Translations under genes and position numbers: made by a program
Notes under the pieces: model-generated
Told to the model about the DNA's origin: nothing
Database searches by the model: none
Seen by the model: the letters and a program-made list of their open reading frames with translations, nothing else
Shown here: one piece after another, positions 40,001 through 53,637 of the stretch
Layout: each line of letters starts with the position of its first letter
How positions within the stretch are numbered: the first letter of the stretch is position 1
Assembly: GCA_019448385.1 (NCBI GenBank)
Contig: JAGTXO010000009.1
Coordinates: 806,001-870,000 of the forward strand
DNA from: Diacronema lutheri
Taxonomy: Eukaryota > Haptophyta > Pavlovophyceae > Pavlovales > Pavlovaceae
DNA length: 64,000 nucleotides
Direction: 5' to 3'

Positions 40001-42851
40001 TGTCGTCGCCGTCGTCGTCGCCGTCGCCAGCGCCGCCGGCGGCGCCGGCCGTGTTGCTCCGCTCGCGCGCGTCGCGCTGCTGCCGCACGACCCGCACGCC
40101 GGCCGCGCACACGTCGCGCGCGCTCGGCCGCAGCCAGCCGAGGTTGACCAGCAGCGCGCTGCGCGCCGCGCACAGCGCGCGCTGCGCGTACGCGAGCGCG
40201 CGCAGGTGCGCCGTGCCCTCGTCGCCCTCCTCCCTCCGCCAGTGCTCGACGGTCGGCACATCGCCCGCGTGGTAGCCGAGCGCGCCCGCGTACGCGCGCG
40301 CGAATTCGGTCGCCCAGCCGGACGCGAGCGCGCTCGCGCCGCCCGCCGCGCTCGACCCCGCCGACGGCCCGGCCGCGCCGGTCGCGACCGCCACCGGCAC
40401 GCTCGACGGCGCGACGAAGGTGACGACGAGGAAGCGCCGCGCCGACTGGGCGTCCGCCGCCGGTAGCACGAGCAGCAGCTCGGGCGGGCGTCCAACGCCC
40501 GGCGCGTGCGCGACGACGAGGAGCTCGGTCGCGTTTGTGAGGTGCTGCGCCGCGAGGTCCTTTTGCGCGCGCGCATCCGCCGCGAGCATCTGCGAGGCGA
40601 CGGCCGTGCCGAGCGCGACTCGCTTCTGGCGCGCGCGATCGGGCAGCGTGACGAGCACCGCGTTGAAGGCGGCCTCGGGCACGCTGCCGCGCGTGCCGTT
40701 GGACTGCTCAAGCTTGGCCTCCCACGCGGGCAGGCCGCGCGTGGCCGCTGCGCCGGCCGCCGCCGCCGCGGGCGCCACGCCGCGCGCGCCGCCCGCGGGC
40801 GCCGTCGGCTGCGGCGGATCGGACGCGGCCCGTGGGACGAGGGCGCCGTGGGCGGCGGTGTCGCGCACCAGCTGCGCGTACATCTCCGCGCGCACCTGCC
40901 GCAGCCGCAGCGCGCGCCGCGGGTCGCGCGCGAGGGCGGCGACGGCGCGCTCGAGATCGAGCGGCGCGTCCGCGGCGGCGAGCGCGCGCTCGACGCACTC
41001 CGACGCAATGACGAGCGCCCCGGTGCGCGAGTCGGCGAGACGATCGACGCGGAACCGGCCCGCGTCCTCGCACGGCCCGCCGACGGCGGCGCGGTGCTCG
41101 ACTTGCAGCACCGCCGCCAGGTAAGCGACGAGCTCGCTCGCCTTCTTCTCCACCTCCGTCGCGCGAAGGCTCGGCCGCGTCGGGTTGGCGAGCTGCGCGT
41201 AGCCCGCGCGCGCGCCGTCGCGCGGCACGACGACGACGACCGCCGCGCCGACGCGCCTTGACCAGCACGTGACGAGCAGCACGACGCCGCGCGCGCCACC
41301 GTCGCCCCGTTGCTTTTCCCGCGCGTCGCGCAGCGCCGCCTCCGCGTCAGCGCGCGCGCGCCCCGACGGCGCGGCGCGCATCGCCTGCGCGGCGTCGGCG
41401 AGCGCGTCGACGGCCTTGACGCCCAGCACGCGCGCGCCGCGGTCCAGCGCGCGCGCGTCGAGCGTGCGAAGCTCCGCTTCGAGCATGGTCTCGGGCAGCT
41501 CGCACATGTGGCCGACGAGCGCGCCCACGTCGCGCGCGCTCACGACCGCGCCGCGGTAGCGCCACTGCAGGCGCTCGAAGCACCGCGCCGCATCGGCCAC
41601 GCGCGCAAGCGCCTCGGCGTACGCACGGCCCGCCTCGCCCTCGCGCGCGCGCGGCACGGCGGCGAGGTGCGCGCACCCGCGCAGCCGCGGACCCGCCCCG
41701 GGCGGCTGCGCCAGCTGCTCGGCGCGCCGCGCGTCGCTCGCGGCGTCGGGCGGCGGCGGCGGCGCCGCCGCCGCCGCCGCGCGCGCGCGCCGACCGCCAT
41801 GCCCCGCACGGTGCTGCGGCGCGTGCGCGGCCGGCGCATCTGGCGCGCGCGCGTCGAGGTTGGCGTCGCGATCCGGCCCGTGCGCGCCGCAGTCCACCGC
41901 CTCCTCCTCCGCATCGACGCGCGCGTAGACCAGCAGCTCGACCGTGCTCGCCGACACCTTCACGTCCGTGAACCGCCGCACCGTCGCCTGCGCGACCTGC
42001 ACCCAGCCGCGCGCGCGCCCGGCGCCGTCCATGGCGAGCGCGAAGCCGGCCCGCGCGTCCGCACCGCCGCGCGCGTCGGGCGCGACGGCCGCGCGCAGCC
42101 GGTACGACGCGCGCGCCGCCGCGCCGGCCGCCGCGCCGGCCGCCGCGCCCTCGCGCGCGGCGACGCGCAGCTCGAGCGGCGCGCGCGGCAGCCGCGCGCC
42201 CGCGCGCACGGCGCGCACGACGAGGAGCGGAGGCGGTGGCCGTGTCCCGAGCGCATCGCGCACCCTCTCCGCCAAGTCGGCCTCGCCGGCCGCGCCCGCG
42301 ACGTCGACCTGCACGAAGCACGCCTCCACCTCGGCGCGCGGCTCGCGCGGCCGAGTCGCTGCGGCGGGCGGCGCGAGGCCCAGCAGCGCGGCGAGCTGCG
42401 CGCCATCGTCCGCGCCGCCAGGAGCGGCGGCGCGCCGTGGCTCGGTGCGCAGCGTGCCGAGCAGCGCGCCGAGCAGCGCGCCGAGCAGCGCGCCAGCGTC
42501 CGCCGACCGGCCGCCCCCCTCGCCCGCATAGCCCGTCAGGGCGCGCGCGAGCTCGGCGATGCGCACCGGCCGTGTGCTGCGCGCGAGCTCGCTCAGCGTG
42601 CGCGCGAGCGCCGCGCACAGCGCGCGCGCGGCGGTGGGCGACGCGTCGGCGGCGTGCGACGCGCCGCCCGCGCCGCCCGCGACGATGGCTGCGGGCGCGC
42701 CGCGCGTCGCGTCGGCCGCGGCGAACGCCGCGCGCCGGATGCACGGCAGGTGCGACAGCGCGCAGACGAGCGCCGCGAGCACCGGCGCCGCGCCGGCGTC
42801 GCGCACGCCGACGCATCGCGCCGCGCCGTCAGCGCACCGCGCCGCTCTCAT
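36392..42851 (-). CDS. USP7-like pseudoprotease - Fanzor (TnpB-like) RuvC nuclease fusion
   Basis: Exons 42851-38814 and 38689-36392 are joined across a 124-nt intron (AAG|GTGCGC...CAG|G, phase 0), giving YFFHKDKHAAESVAL and about 2,111 residues. Residues 1-300 follow the USP7 catalytic fold (CVGVRDAGAAPVLAALVCAL, ELARSTRPVRIAELARALTG, GWVQVAQATVRRFTDVK), but the catalytic Cys is missing. Residues about 420-940 hold alpha/beta segments possibly related to Ulp1-type folds. An Asp run and a Gly/Arg-rich linker follow (about 960-1130). The C-terminal part matches Fanzor: RuvC-I LKLVVIDPGARAQVTY (Asp1551), RuvC-II ATTFVPEPLSSKCCSVF (Glu1740), a Cys-rich zinc site (TCGGC, FCSGC) and RuvC-III LQRDFTAARNIYYDVL (Asp1843). 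All three acidic residues are present, so RNA-guided DNA cleavage is plausible. An in-frame upstream extension runs to the TAA at 42927. One ORF covers USP-like part, linker and Fanzor N terminus. Confidence 0.82.
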
Positions 42852-42926
42852 CGCCTTGCGGCGCACGCACCGCTGCCACGCCGGGTGCCGCAGGTAGGCG
42901 CGCGCGTCCGCCGCGCCTAGCGTGCG

Positions 42927-47319
<4,393 letters not shown>

Positions 47320-47676
47320 CGCGCGTGCCCTGCCGGCGAGGTGGGCGCGCGGAAGGGGCGTATGGTTTGGAGAAAGGAGGCGCGCAGGTCAGCGCGGGGA
47401 TGCGTGGGATGAGCACGCGCCGGCCGCATGGCGAGATAACGCGCCCGCGCGCGGACGCGAGCCGCGCGTCGCACCGGCGCCGGGTCCACACACCTCGTTG
47501 GAGCGTCAGGGGCCAGAAGAGCGTCTCGTGGGTGCAGGGGAAGGCGCTTGAGGGCGGGCACGCGTAGCGTGGAGGCAGTGGCGGTCTGAGGGGGAGCGCG
47601 CGCACGGCGGTCGCGCCGCGGTCGGTCCGACGGCGCGAGCTGCGGCGTGATCGCGGACGGTGGTGGCGCGCGTCGG
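47320..47676. other. Spacer between the unknown gene and the USP-YqaJ gene
   Basis: 357 bases between two same-strand genes, about 75% GC. No ORF with protein-like composition, no AT-rich promoter patch and no repeat were seen. Confidence 0.35.
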
Positions 47677-49771
47677 CTAGCATCCCTCGGGAAGCGCGAG
47701 CTGGCCGGCAAGCGGGCCGGAGGCGGCGGCGGCGTTCGCAACGTTGGCGGCGACGGGCTCGGCGTGGGCGAGGACGCGATACACGCGCTTGGAGTTGTTG
47801 AAGTAAGCGAGGGCCTGGTCGCCGTTGGTGTAGCTCCAGCGCTTGAGAACGGGGATCCAGCGTGGGTTGCACGTTGCGGCGAGGTCGATCTTGGCGTTTT
47901 GCAGGGCGTGGTAGCCGCCGACAGAGCTCACCTCGATGCGGTTGTCGGAGAATTTGGTGTACGTGAGTGTGCAGAAGTGCGTCTCCGTAGCGGCGACGAA
48001 GGCGTCGGCGAGGCCGGCGATGTCAGTGGCGCCGGCGCACGACAAGTCGGAGAGGTCGGCGTTGCCATCGACCATCTGGTGGAACGCGCGCGTGAGCATG
48101 ATCGCCTCGAGGGGGATGCGCGGCGCGGAGAAGAAGATGGTGACGCCATTGGCGTTGTAGTATTTGATCTCCGCGTGGAAGTAGTCGACGGCGCGCGCGC
48201 GGGCGAGGACGAAGAGGAGGTACGCGTGGACTTGCTCGCACTGTTCGGCGGTGAGCTGGAGCGCGAAGGTGGCCGCGATCCTCTTGCCCGTGACTTCGCC
48301 GGCGCGGTTCGTTGTCGGCGAGACGCTGAGGCTCACGCGCATGCCCTTTGCCGCGTTGGGCGGCACGCTCGACGGCGGTGTGGCGGCGAGCGCGACGTGT
48401 GCGGCGTGCGCGGCGACGGGCGCGGCGTTCGCGGGGGCGGCGGCGTCGGCGGCAGCAGTCGGTTCGGCCGGTAGCGGTGGCGCGCGTAGCGCGGGCGGCG
48501 AGGCGGAGGCGACGTGCCCGGGCGGCTTAAGCGGCACGTCGCCGTCGGACTCGCCATCGGAAACGCCACAGGACGCACCGTGTGGGTGATCTGCGGCAGA
48601 GAGGTCGGCGACGACCGGCGGATGCGAGCGCGAGAGCGTGCGTTAGGGCGTCGTCGAGCTCGCGAGCACCACAAATGGAGCCTTCGGTGGCGGCGTCGCG
48701 CACGCGCATGACCACGGCCTGCACCGCGCGTTGCGCGTTGTCCAAGCGGCCAACGTACGGTCGCAGCGCAGGCAAGCCGCCCATACCCTCGCCGTACGCG
48801 AGGCGCAAGTCCAGCAAGTGCAGGCGAATGGCGGTCTGGTTGTGCGAATGGCGCAGGCTGGAGAGGCATGCGCGCAGAGTCGCGTACTGCGCTTGGCCGA
48901 GGGCACGCTCGAGTCGACCGGCGGCATCGGCGGCGGGAGCACGTCCTGCGGTGAGGGAGGTGCTCGCGCCGGCGTGCGTGGTGCCAGGTGCGGCGCTGCC
49001 GGTCGTGTCTGTCGCGTCGTCTTCCGTGCCCAGAGTGCGCGCGCCGCCGCCGCGTGCAGCCACGTGCGCACTGGTCGGTGCCAGGCGTTGGCGCACGGCA
49101 CGGCCACCCGTGCCGGCGGATGCGGCGGGAGCGTCCGCCGCGGAGCGGCTAATGCCGGTGGCGGCGACGGTTGCGTTAAGCGTTGCGCCGTCCGTCGTGT
49201 AACGGGCGCCGCCGAGCGCGAGCAGGTCACCGCCGGCGTGCGCGTTGAGAATCGGGTGGCTCGCCGGACGAACAGGACGCACGAGTCCGAGAGAATCAGC
49301 GAGGTCGGCGACGGCCAATGCTCCTTTGACCGCAGCGCCGTCGGTCGTGTCGCGTGCGGCGCCGAGCGGGCGGACGCCGCCGCAAGCGTGCGCGTGCGCG
49401 GCAGTCGACGCGAGGCGCGGGCGCACGTCACGGCGACCGGGGCCTCCGGAGGGCGAGTGCGTGCGCGGATTGCGACCGCCACCGCGCGGCGGCTCGGTCT
49501 TGGCGGCGCGCGCCAGCGCTGGCTGGGCGGCGGCGCGCGGCGGCGACGGCAGCGACGGCGACGGCGGTGGCGAAACGCACGGGTCGTCCGGGGGAGCGGG
49601 CGAGGGTAGCACGCAGCACTCGGTGGCAGGGAATGCCGCAATTCCTTCGCGCGCCATCTCGGACGAGCGCGGCCGCCCAGCGGCCTGAGGAAGAGAGGCT
49701 CCCACCCAGCGTGCTGAGGAGGAGAGGCTCTCGCTTGGTTGAGGCTGGTCATCTACCAAAAAGTGCGCCAT
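47677..49771 (-). CDS. Unknown protein upstream of the USP/Fanzor genes
   Basis: Inferred exons 49771-48670 and 48590-47677 (about 671 residues). The 79-nt intron (TGTG|GTGCTC...GCAG|AT, with CTAAC as possible branch site) connects the two frames. The start is the ATG at 49771 (AHFLVDDQPQPSESLSSSAR). The first half has two or three degenerate internal repeats: RPLGAARDTTDGAAVKGALA resembles LLALGGARYTTDGATLNATV. A helical part follows (QYATLRACLSSLRHSHNQTA, LDNAQRAVQAVVMRVRD). The second half has a globular domain with ATFALQLTAEQCEQVHAYLL, VDYFHAEIKYYNANGVTIFF and LAATCNPRWIPVLKRWSYTN. I recognise no family. Same orientation as the USP and Fanzor genes, 358 bp upstream of them, so it may belong to the same unit. 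Confidence 0.55.
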
Positions 49772-49828
49772 GTCCGACCGTTTTCCCGTTGGCCGGTTCA
49801 AAATGACAAACGCGTCGGACAAAAGTTT

Positions 49829-49925
49829 CGATTGGCCAATTCAATTCGATTGGCGGGTTCAACAATGCCAAATCGGACTGCAAAACCTCGGATTGGCCAG
49901 GCTAATTCGATTGGCTGGTCATATA
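49829..49925. promoter_or_regulatory. Cluster of CCAAT/ATTGG boxes with a palindrome
   Basis: An AT-richer stretch upstream of the start at 49771. It has the perfect palindrome ATTGGCCAAT (49831-49840) and further ATTGG at 49849, 49892 and 49910, in two related blocks of about 30 nt (GATTGGCCAATTCAATTCGA and GATTGGCCAGGCTAATTCGA). CCAAT boxes bind NF-Y in other eukaryotes. It is likely the promoter of the leftward gene. Confidence 0.5.
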
Positions 49926-50092
49926 CCAAAATGACGAACCCGTCTGAGCAAAATCGTTCGGATTAATATTATAGCATCCCAGGGCTCGGTGTCCACCTCA
50001 GCTCTGTTTTAAAAAGCTGAGGGGTCTCCAGGATTTGTCCCGGACTTCTCCAGGGCCGCGCGACAGCGCGAAAAGGGCGCGGGCCGGGCGCG

Positions 50093-50544
50093 ATGTCTGG
50101 CGTTGGCCACGCGGGCGATCCGCGCGCCGATGACGACGACGTGGCCGAGATCCCTGGCCAGCTGGACACGCGACGCACGCTATGGTGCCGCTTGACACAC
50201 GACGAGCGGACGTACGCCGCCTCTGGCGACGACGGCACGCCGGCGCCGCGCGCGCGGCCGGACCGCGACGAGGTCAAGCGGCGCTTCAATGCGATCCGAC
50301 CGCGGCAGTTCAATACCGTGTCCAGGATGGGCCGCGCCGCGTTTGCCGAGCTCTGCGGGGCGCTGGAGGCGCTTCGGTCGCAGTGACACTCCGCTACCTC
50401 GCCGGCGGCTCGCACCACGACATCGGTTTCAGCAGTGCGCCCGGCACCCTTTACCGCATGGTGGACGACGTGCTCGACGCCGTGAATGCGTGCGCCCGGC
50501 TCGACGCAGCCACACTCCGATCTCCTCGAGAACGCGGACGGTAG
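50093..50544 (+). mobile_element. PIF/Harbinger-like transposase remnant
   Basis: Two reading frames together resemble the N-terminal half of HARBI1/PIF transposases. 50093-50386 ends FNTVSRMGRAAFAELCGALE, and the next frame gives VTLRYLAGGSHHDIG and TLYRMVDDVLDAVNACARLD. This corresponds to the family pattern of helix, LxxLATGxxxxxIA, and VxxVVxxVxxAI. A stop at 50384 and the frame change make it non-functional. No DDE catalytic region and no inverted repeats were found. Confidence 0.5.
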
Positions 50545-50559
50545 CTGGGAGTGGGACGT

Positions 50560-50880
50560 GCCTGCTCTCCTCTGCTGGGAGTGGGGAGTGTGCGACTCTC
50601 GCAGGCGCTTCATGAGCATCGAGGACGGCCGCCCGGACTCACTCGCCTTCCAGGGGGGGGGGCAGGCGCTCGAGTGCGCGGGCGTGTGGCTCGCCGATCC
50701 GCGCTTCACGCACGGCCGGCTGTACGTCGCCGCCTTGCGCACGGACCGTTCGTCGCGCATCCGCTCTGCGCTCAACACGGACGGCATCATCGGGTACCGC
50801 GAGGTGCTGAGCTACGCCGCCGGCGAGGAGGCGGTGGCCGTGGCGCGCGACGCCGCCAGTGCGCGACTCCCCTTGGTGGC
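50560..50880 (+). mobile_element. Pif1/Helitron-type helicase C-terminal fragment
   Basis: The frame starting at 50486 encodes FQGGGQALECAGVWLADPRF, then THGRLYVAALRTDRSSRIRS and IIGYREVLSY. This resembles the end of Pif1-like helicases (KSQGQTLxxVGVxL, FxHGQLYVALSRxxxxxxI), as found in Helitrons. The helicase motif residues are degenerate (QGQT to GGQA, SR to LR). No earlier helicase motif precedes it, only the Harbinger remnant, so this is a fragment. Confidence 0.5.
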
Positions 50881-51021
50881 CGCAACTAGTGGGGCACCGA
50901 GGGACGTGCGTGCGTTGCCGCTGGCGCGGACTTCGACGGACGCGCCGCTCGGGGAGGCATTACTGACAAGGGGCCGCGCCGTGGCACTTGTCGCTGGGTT
51001 CCTCCCACGTGCTGCGCTAGA

Positions 51022-52005
51022 TTATCGCCCCCAGCCAGGCGACGTCCATGGGCGGGGGATCGTTCGTTGCTCCTCGGCAGACATGTCGAAGGGCGCGAGC
51101 ACGGAGATGTTCGCAGTCACGGCCTCCACGTGGTGCCACCAGCAGGGTGGGATGTACAGCACGTCGCCGGCGTCGAGCACGCACGTGAACGCAGTCGTGT
51201 GCGCGACGTTTGCGTGAGCGGCGCGCTCGGTGGCGTCCGCGCTCAGCCATGCGCCCAGGTCGACGCGGCTGACGCGCGGCGCGCCCTCAGCCACGGCGAA
51301 CGGGTAGAGGTACGCAGAATCGTCCGGCGAGAACAAGTGCACCCGCTTCCGCCCAACGACTTGCGCAATGACCGAGTGGCAGAGGTCAAAGTGTAGCGAC
51401 GTCACTGAGTCCGTTGGAGCGCGACACAACCGGGGCGGCAGGCGCACGAGGACCGGGGAGGCCGCCACGGTGAGCACAACGCGTGCGCAGATGTTGAGTG
51501 CGGCGCGAACCAATGGGAGCGCCGCACCGTTGCCTGGCGCGCCAAGCCAGAACCGTGTCTCGGCTGCATGCGGCACGCTGGCGACCATGCTGAGAGGCAT
51601 CGCGGCCACGTCAGCGTGGAGTGCGGGCGAGAGCGGCAGCTTGCAGAAGAGGTGAGCGCGGCTTTGTGAGTCAGTCGCATCGCACGCTCGGGGATTACTG
51701 CTTGCAGCAGCAAACAGCGTTGCGTCCAGCAGCTCAGCGACACGCATATTCACATGGCGCAGCCCTCGCCGAGCTGGGTCGAACTTGCCCGTCGCGCTCG
51801 CCTCGCACGCAACCATTGCGCGCTCGCCTCCAAGACGGTCTGCGAGAGTGGACCGATCGAGCCAATGTACGCACGCCGGCCAGTCGTGCACACCATCGAG
51901 CACTTTGAAGGGCCGACGAAAGCGAAAGGCCTCGATAAAGTGCTCTGCGCTCACATCGCCGACCTCCGCTTCCGTGACCGGCATCGCCGTCCTCGCGGCC
52001 GACAT
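51022..52005 (-). CDS. JmjC (cupin-8) domain oxygenase
   Basis: Exons 52005-51528 and 51404-51022 are joined across a 123-nt intron (AACG|GTGCGG...CTCAG|TG, phase 1), giving WLGAPGNVTSLHFDLCHSVI; about 286 residues. The intron is a multiple of three and stop-free, so the unspliced frame also stays open. The cupin-8 core has HFD (first His and Asp iron ligands), QVVGRKRVHLFSP, and AGDVLYIPPCWWHHVEA (distal His). The family includes JMJD5/FIH-type 2-oxoglutarate-dependent hydroxylases and histone or ribosomal-protein modifiers; the substrate is unknown. The start is the ATG at 52005; the leftward frame extends through the G-tract as polyproline to 52116, which I reject as coding. Divergent from the APMAP-like gene. 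Confidence 0.85.
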   Translation of the reverse strand: MSAARTAMPVTEAEVGDVSAEHFIEAFRFRRPFKVLDGVHDWPACVHWLDRSTLADRLGGERAMVACEASATGKFDPARRGLRHVNMRVAELLDATLFAAASSNPRACDATDSQSRAHLFCKLPLSPALHADVAAMPLSMVASVPHAAETRFWLGAPGNGAALPLVRAALNICARVVLTVAASPVLVRLPPRLCRAPTDSVTSLHFDLCHSVIAQVVGRKRVHLFSPDDSAYLYPFAVAEGAPRVSRVDLGAWLSADATERAAHANVAHTTAFTCVLDAGDVLYIPPCWWHHVEAVTANISVLAPFDMSAEEQRTIPRPWTSPGWGR

Positions 52006-52068
52006 CACAAGGCCTTTGGGTTCGGAGTTTTTATTTTTTTGGCGCCTTGTGGGGAGCTGGGAAGGCGG

Positions 52069-52069
<1 letters not shown>

Positions 52070-52113
<44 letters not shown>
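52070..52113. repeat. G44 homopolymer in a divergent promoter region
   Basis: 44 consecutive G lie between the JmjC start (52005, leftward) and the APMAP-like start (52119, rightward), ending six bases before the latter. It may form a G-quadruplex; its exact length is liable to sequencing error. Confidence 0.95.
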
Positions 52114-52115
<2 letters not shown>

Positions 52116-52118
52116 TGC

Positions 52119-53471
52119 ATGGCCCCTTCCGAGAGCTCGGACGTCCACGAGGTGGACGCGCACGAGGCGAACGAGGCGGACGCTTGCGAGATGGACTCGC
52201 CCGCCACGCACGTGTCGGACATGGCGATGGCGTTGCGCGCGCCGCGCCGATGGCCTCCGTCGGCGCGCGCCGTCGCCGCGGCGCTGCTCTGCCATTCCGT
52301 GGGCGTGGTGCTCGTTGGCGCGTTTTGCGGCGCGCGCGCGCTCAGCATGCCGGACGGCACGGGCCCGGTGCTGCACATCGCGCCCGAGCGCGTCGCGCTG
52401 CTCGTATCCGGAGCGGGCAAGCTTGCAACGGTCCTCGCGCGCGACCCATCCGAGCGTTTGCGCGCGTGCGTTCACTGGCACCGCGGCCAGATTGTCGGTC
52501 CAGAGTCGATCGTCGCGTCCGCGAACGGATCGCTCTTCGCGCTCGACCGCGTCGGCTGGCTCCACCGCGCCGACCCATCGGCGGACGGCGCGTACAAGCT
52601 CGCGCCGGCGATCGCGTACGTCGGCCCCGGCCGGCCGCTCGGCGCCGAGCTCGACGCTGACCGTCTACGCATCGCTGACTCGCTCAAGGGGCTCACCGAG
52701 CTCGAGCTGCCCTCCGGACGGCTCGCTGTGCTCTCAAACGGCGCGGCATACGTCAACGACCTCGCCACCGACGCGTCAGGCCGCGTCTACTTCACCTCGT
52801 CGACGCGCGAGCCGGTCGAACTCACGCGCGTGCCGGCCGGCCAAAAACCCTTCTACGACACCATGGGGGCCTACCTGCGCACGATGGCCCGTGGCGACGC
52901 GACCGGCCGGCTGCTGCGGTACAATCCGGAGACGTTCCAAACCGACGAACTGCTCGGTGGGCTGTGGTTCGCCAACGGCGTCGCGCTCGCGGCGGGCGGC
53001 GAGTTTGCGCTCGTTGTGGAGACGCTGGGGCTGCGCGTTCTACGACTCTGGTTGACGGGTCCAAAGGCCGGCGCGGTCGAGAGCTTCGCTGCGGCTTTAC
53101 CCGGCCTACCGGACGGCATCTCGCGCTCCGCGGACGGCGAGACGTTTTGGCTCGCGATCATCGCGCCATGGACGCCGCTTCTCAAGCTGTTGAAATTTCG
53201 CATGCTCCGCGGCCTGCTCGCGCGCGTCCTGCCTGTCGTGCTCCGTTTCGTCAAGCCGATTGGCCTCGTGCTTCGGCTGCGCGCATCGGACGGCGCGCTC
53301 GTCGACGTGCTCGCCGACGCGAGCGGGAGCCATGTGTCGTCGGTCTCCGCCGTCACGGAGGCGGCCGACGGGCGGCTGCTGCTCGGCCAGCTGATGGGCG
53401 ACTCGCTCGTTGTCTGCCCTCGCGTGGACGAGCCGGCGGCGTGCCGGTCAGAGAGCGCAGAAGTCGCGTGA
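52119..53471 (+). CDS. Strictosidine-synthase-like / APMAP-type membrane protein
   Basis: A 450-residue protein from the ATG at 52119; the ATG four bases upstream is out of frame. An acidic N-terminal tail is followed by a signal anchor at about residues 45-70 (AVAAALLCHSVGVVLVGAFC). The rest is a six-bladed propeller of the strictosidine-synthase-like/APMAP type: RLRIADSLKGLTELELPSGR, YVNDLATDASGRVYFTSST, GRLLRYNPETFQTDELLGGL with FANGVALAAGGEF, then LPGLPDGISRSADGETFWLA and RFVKPIGLVLRLRASDGALV. In animals and plants these are ER or cell-surface arylesterase-like proteins, not strictosidine synthases. No intron is apparent. It ends 167 bp before the convergent RNF213-like gene. Confidence 0.85.
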   Translation: MAPSESSDVHEVDAHEANEADACEMDSPATHVSDMAMALRAPRRWPPSARAVAAALLCHSVGVVLVGAFCGARALSMPDGTGPVLHIAPERVALLVSGAGKLATVLARDPSERLRACVHWHRGQIVGPESIVASANGSLFALDRVGWLHRADPSADGAYKLAPAIAYVGPGRPLGAELDADRLRIADSLKGLTELELPSGRLAVLSNGAAYVNDLATDASGRVYFTSSTREPVELTRVPAGQKPFYDTMGAYLRTMARGDATGRLLRYNPETFQTDELLGGLWFANGVALAAGGEFALVVETLGLRVLRLWLTGPKAGAVESFAAALPGLPDGISRSADGETFWLAIIAPWTPLLKLLKFRMLRGLLARVLPVVLRFVKPIGLVLRLRASDGALVDVLADASGSHVSSVSAVTEAADGRLLLGQLMGDSLVVCPRVDEPAACRSESAEVA

Positions 53472-53637
53472 TGGGTGCACCACAAATGACACCGAGCATT
53501 GTTTGGAATTGCGCGAGGTGCAGACCGTCGCGCGGGTGAAGGCGGCAGAGAACTCGCGAGGCGCGCACCGGCGGCCCATGGAGGGCCCCACCCGACAACT
53601 GCGGCCCCACCCGACAGCTGCACAAGCGCACCGGCGG

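Noticed and set aside
52006-52116. Polyproline N-terminal extension of the JmjC protein through the G-tract
   Set aside because: Only the antisense of a homopolymer; the ATG at 52005 gives a normal start.
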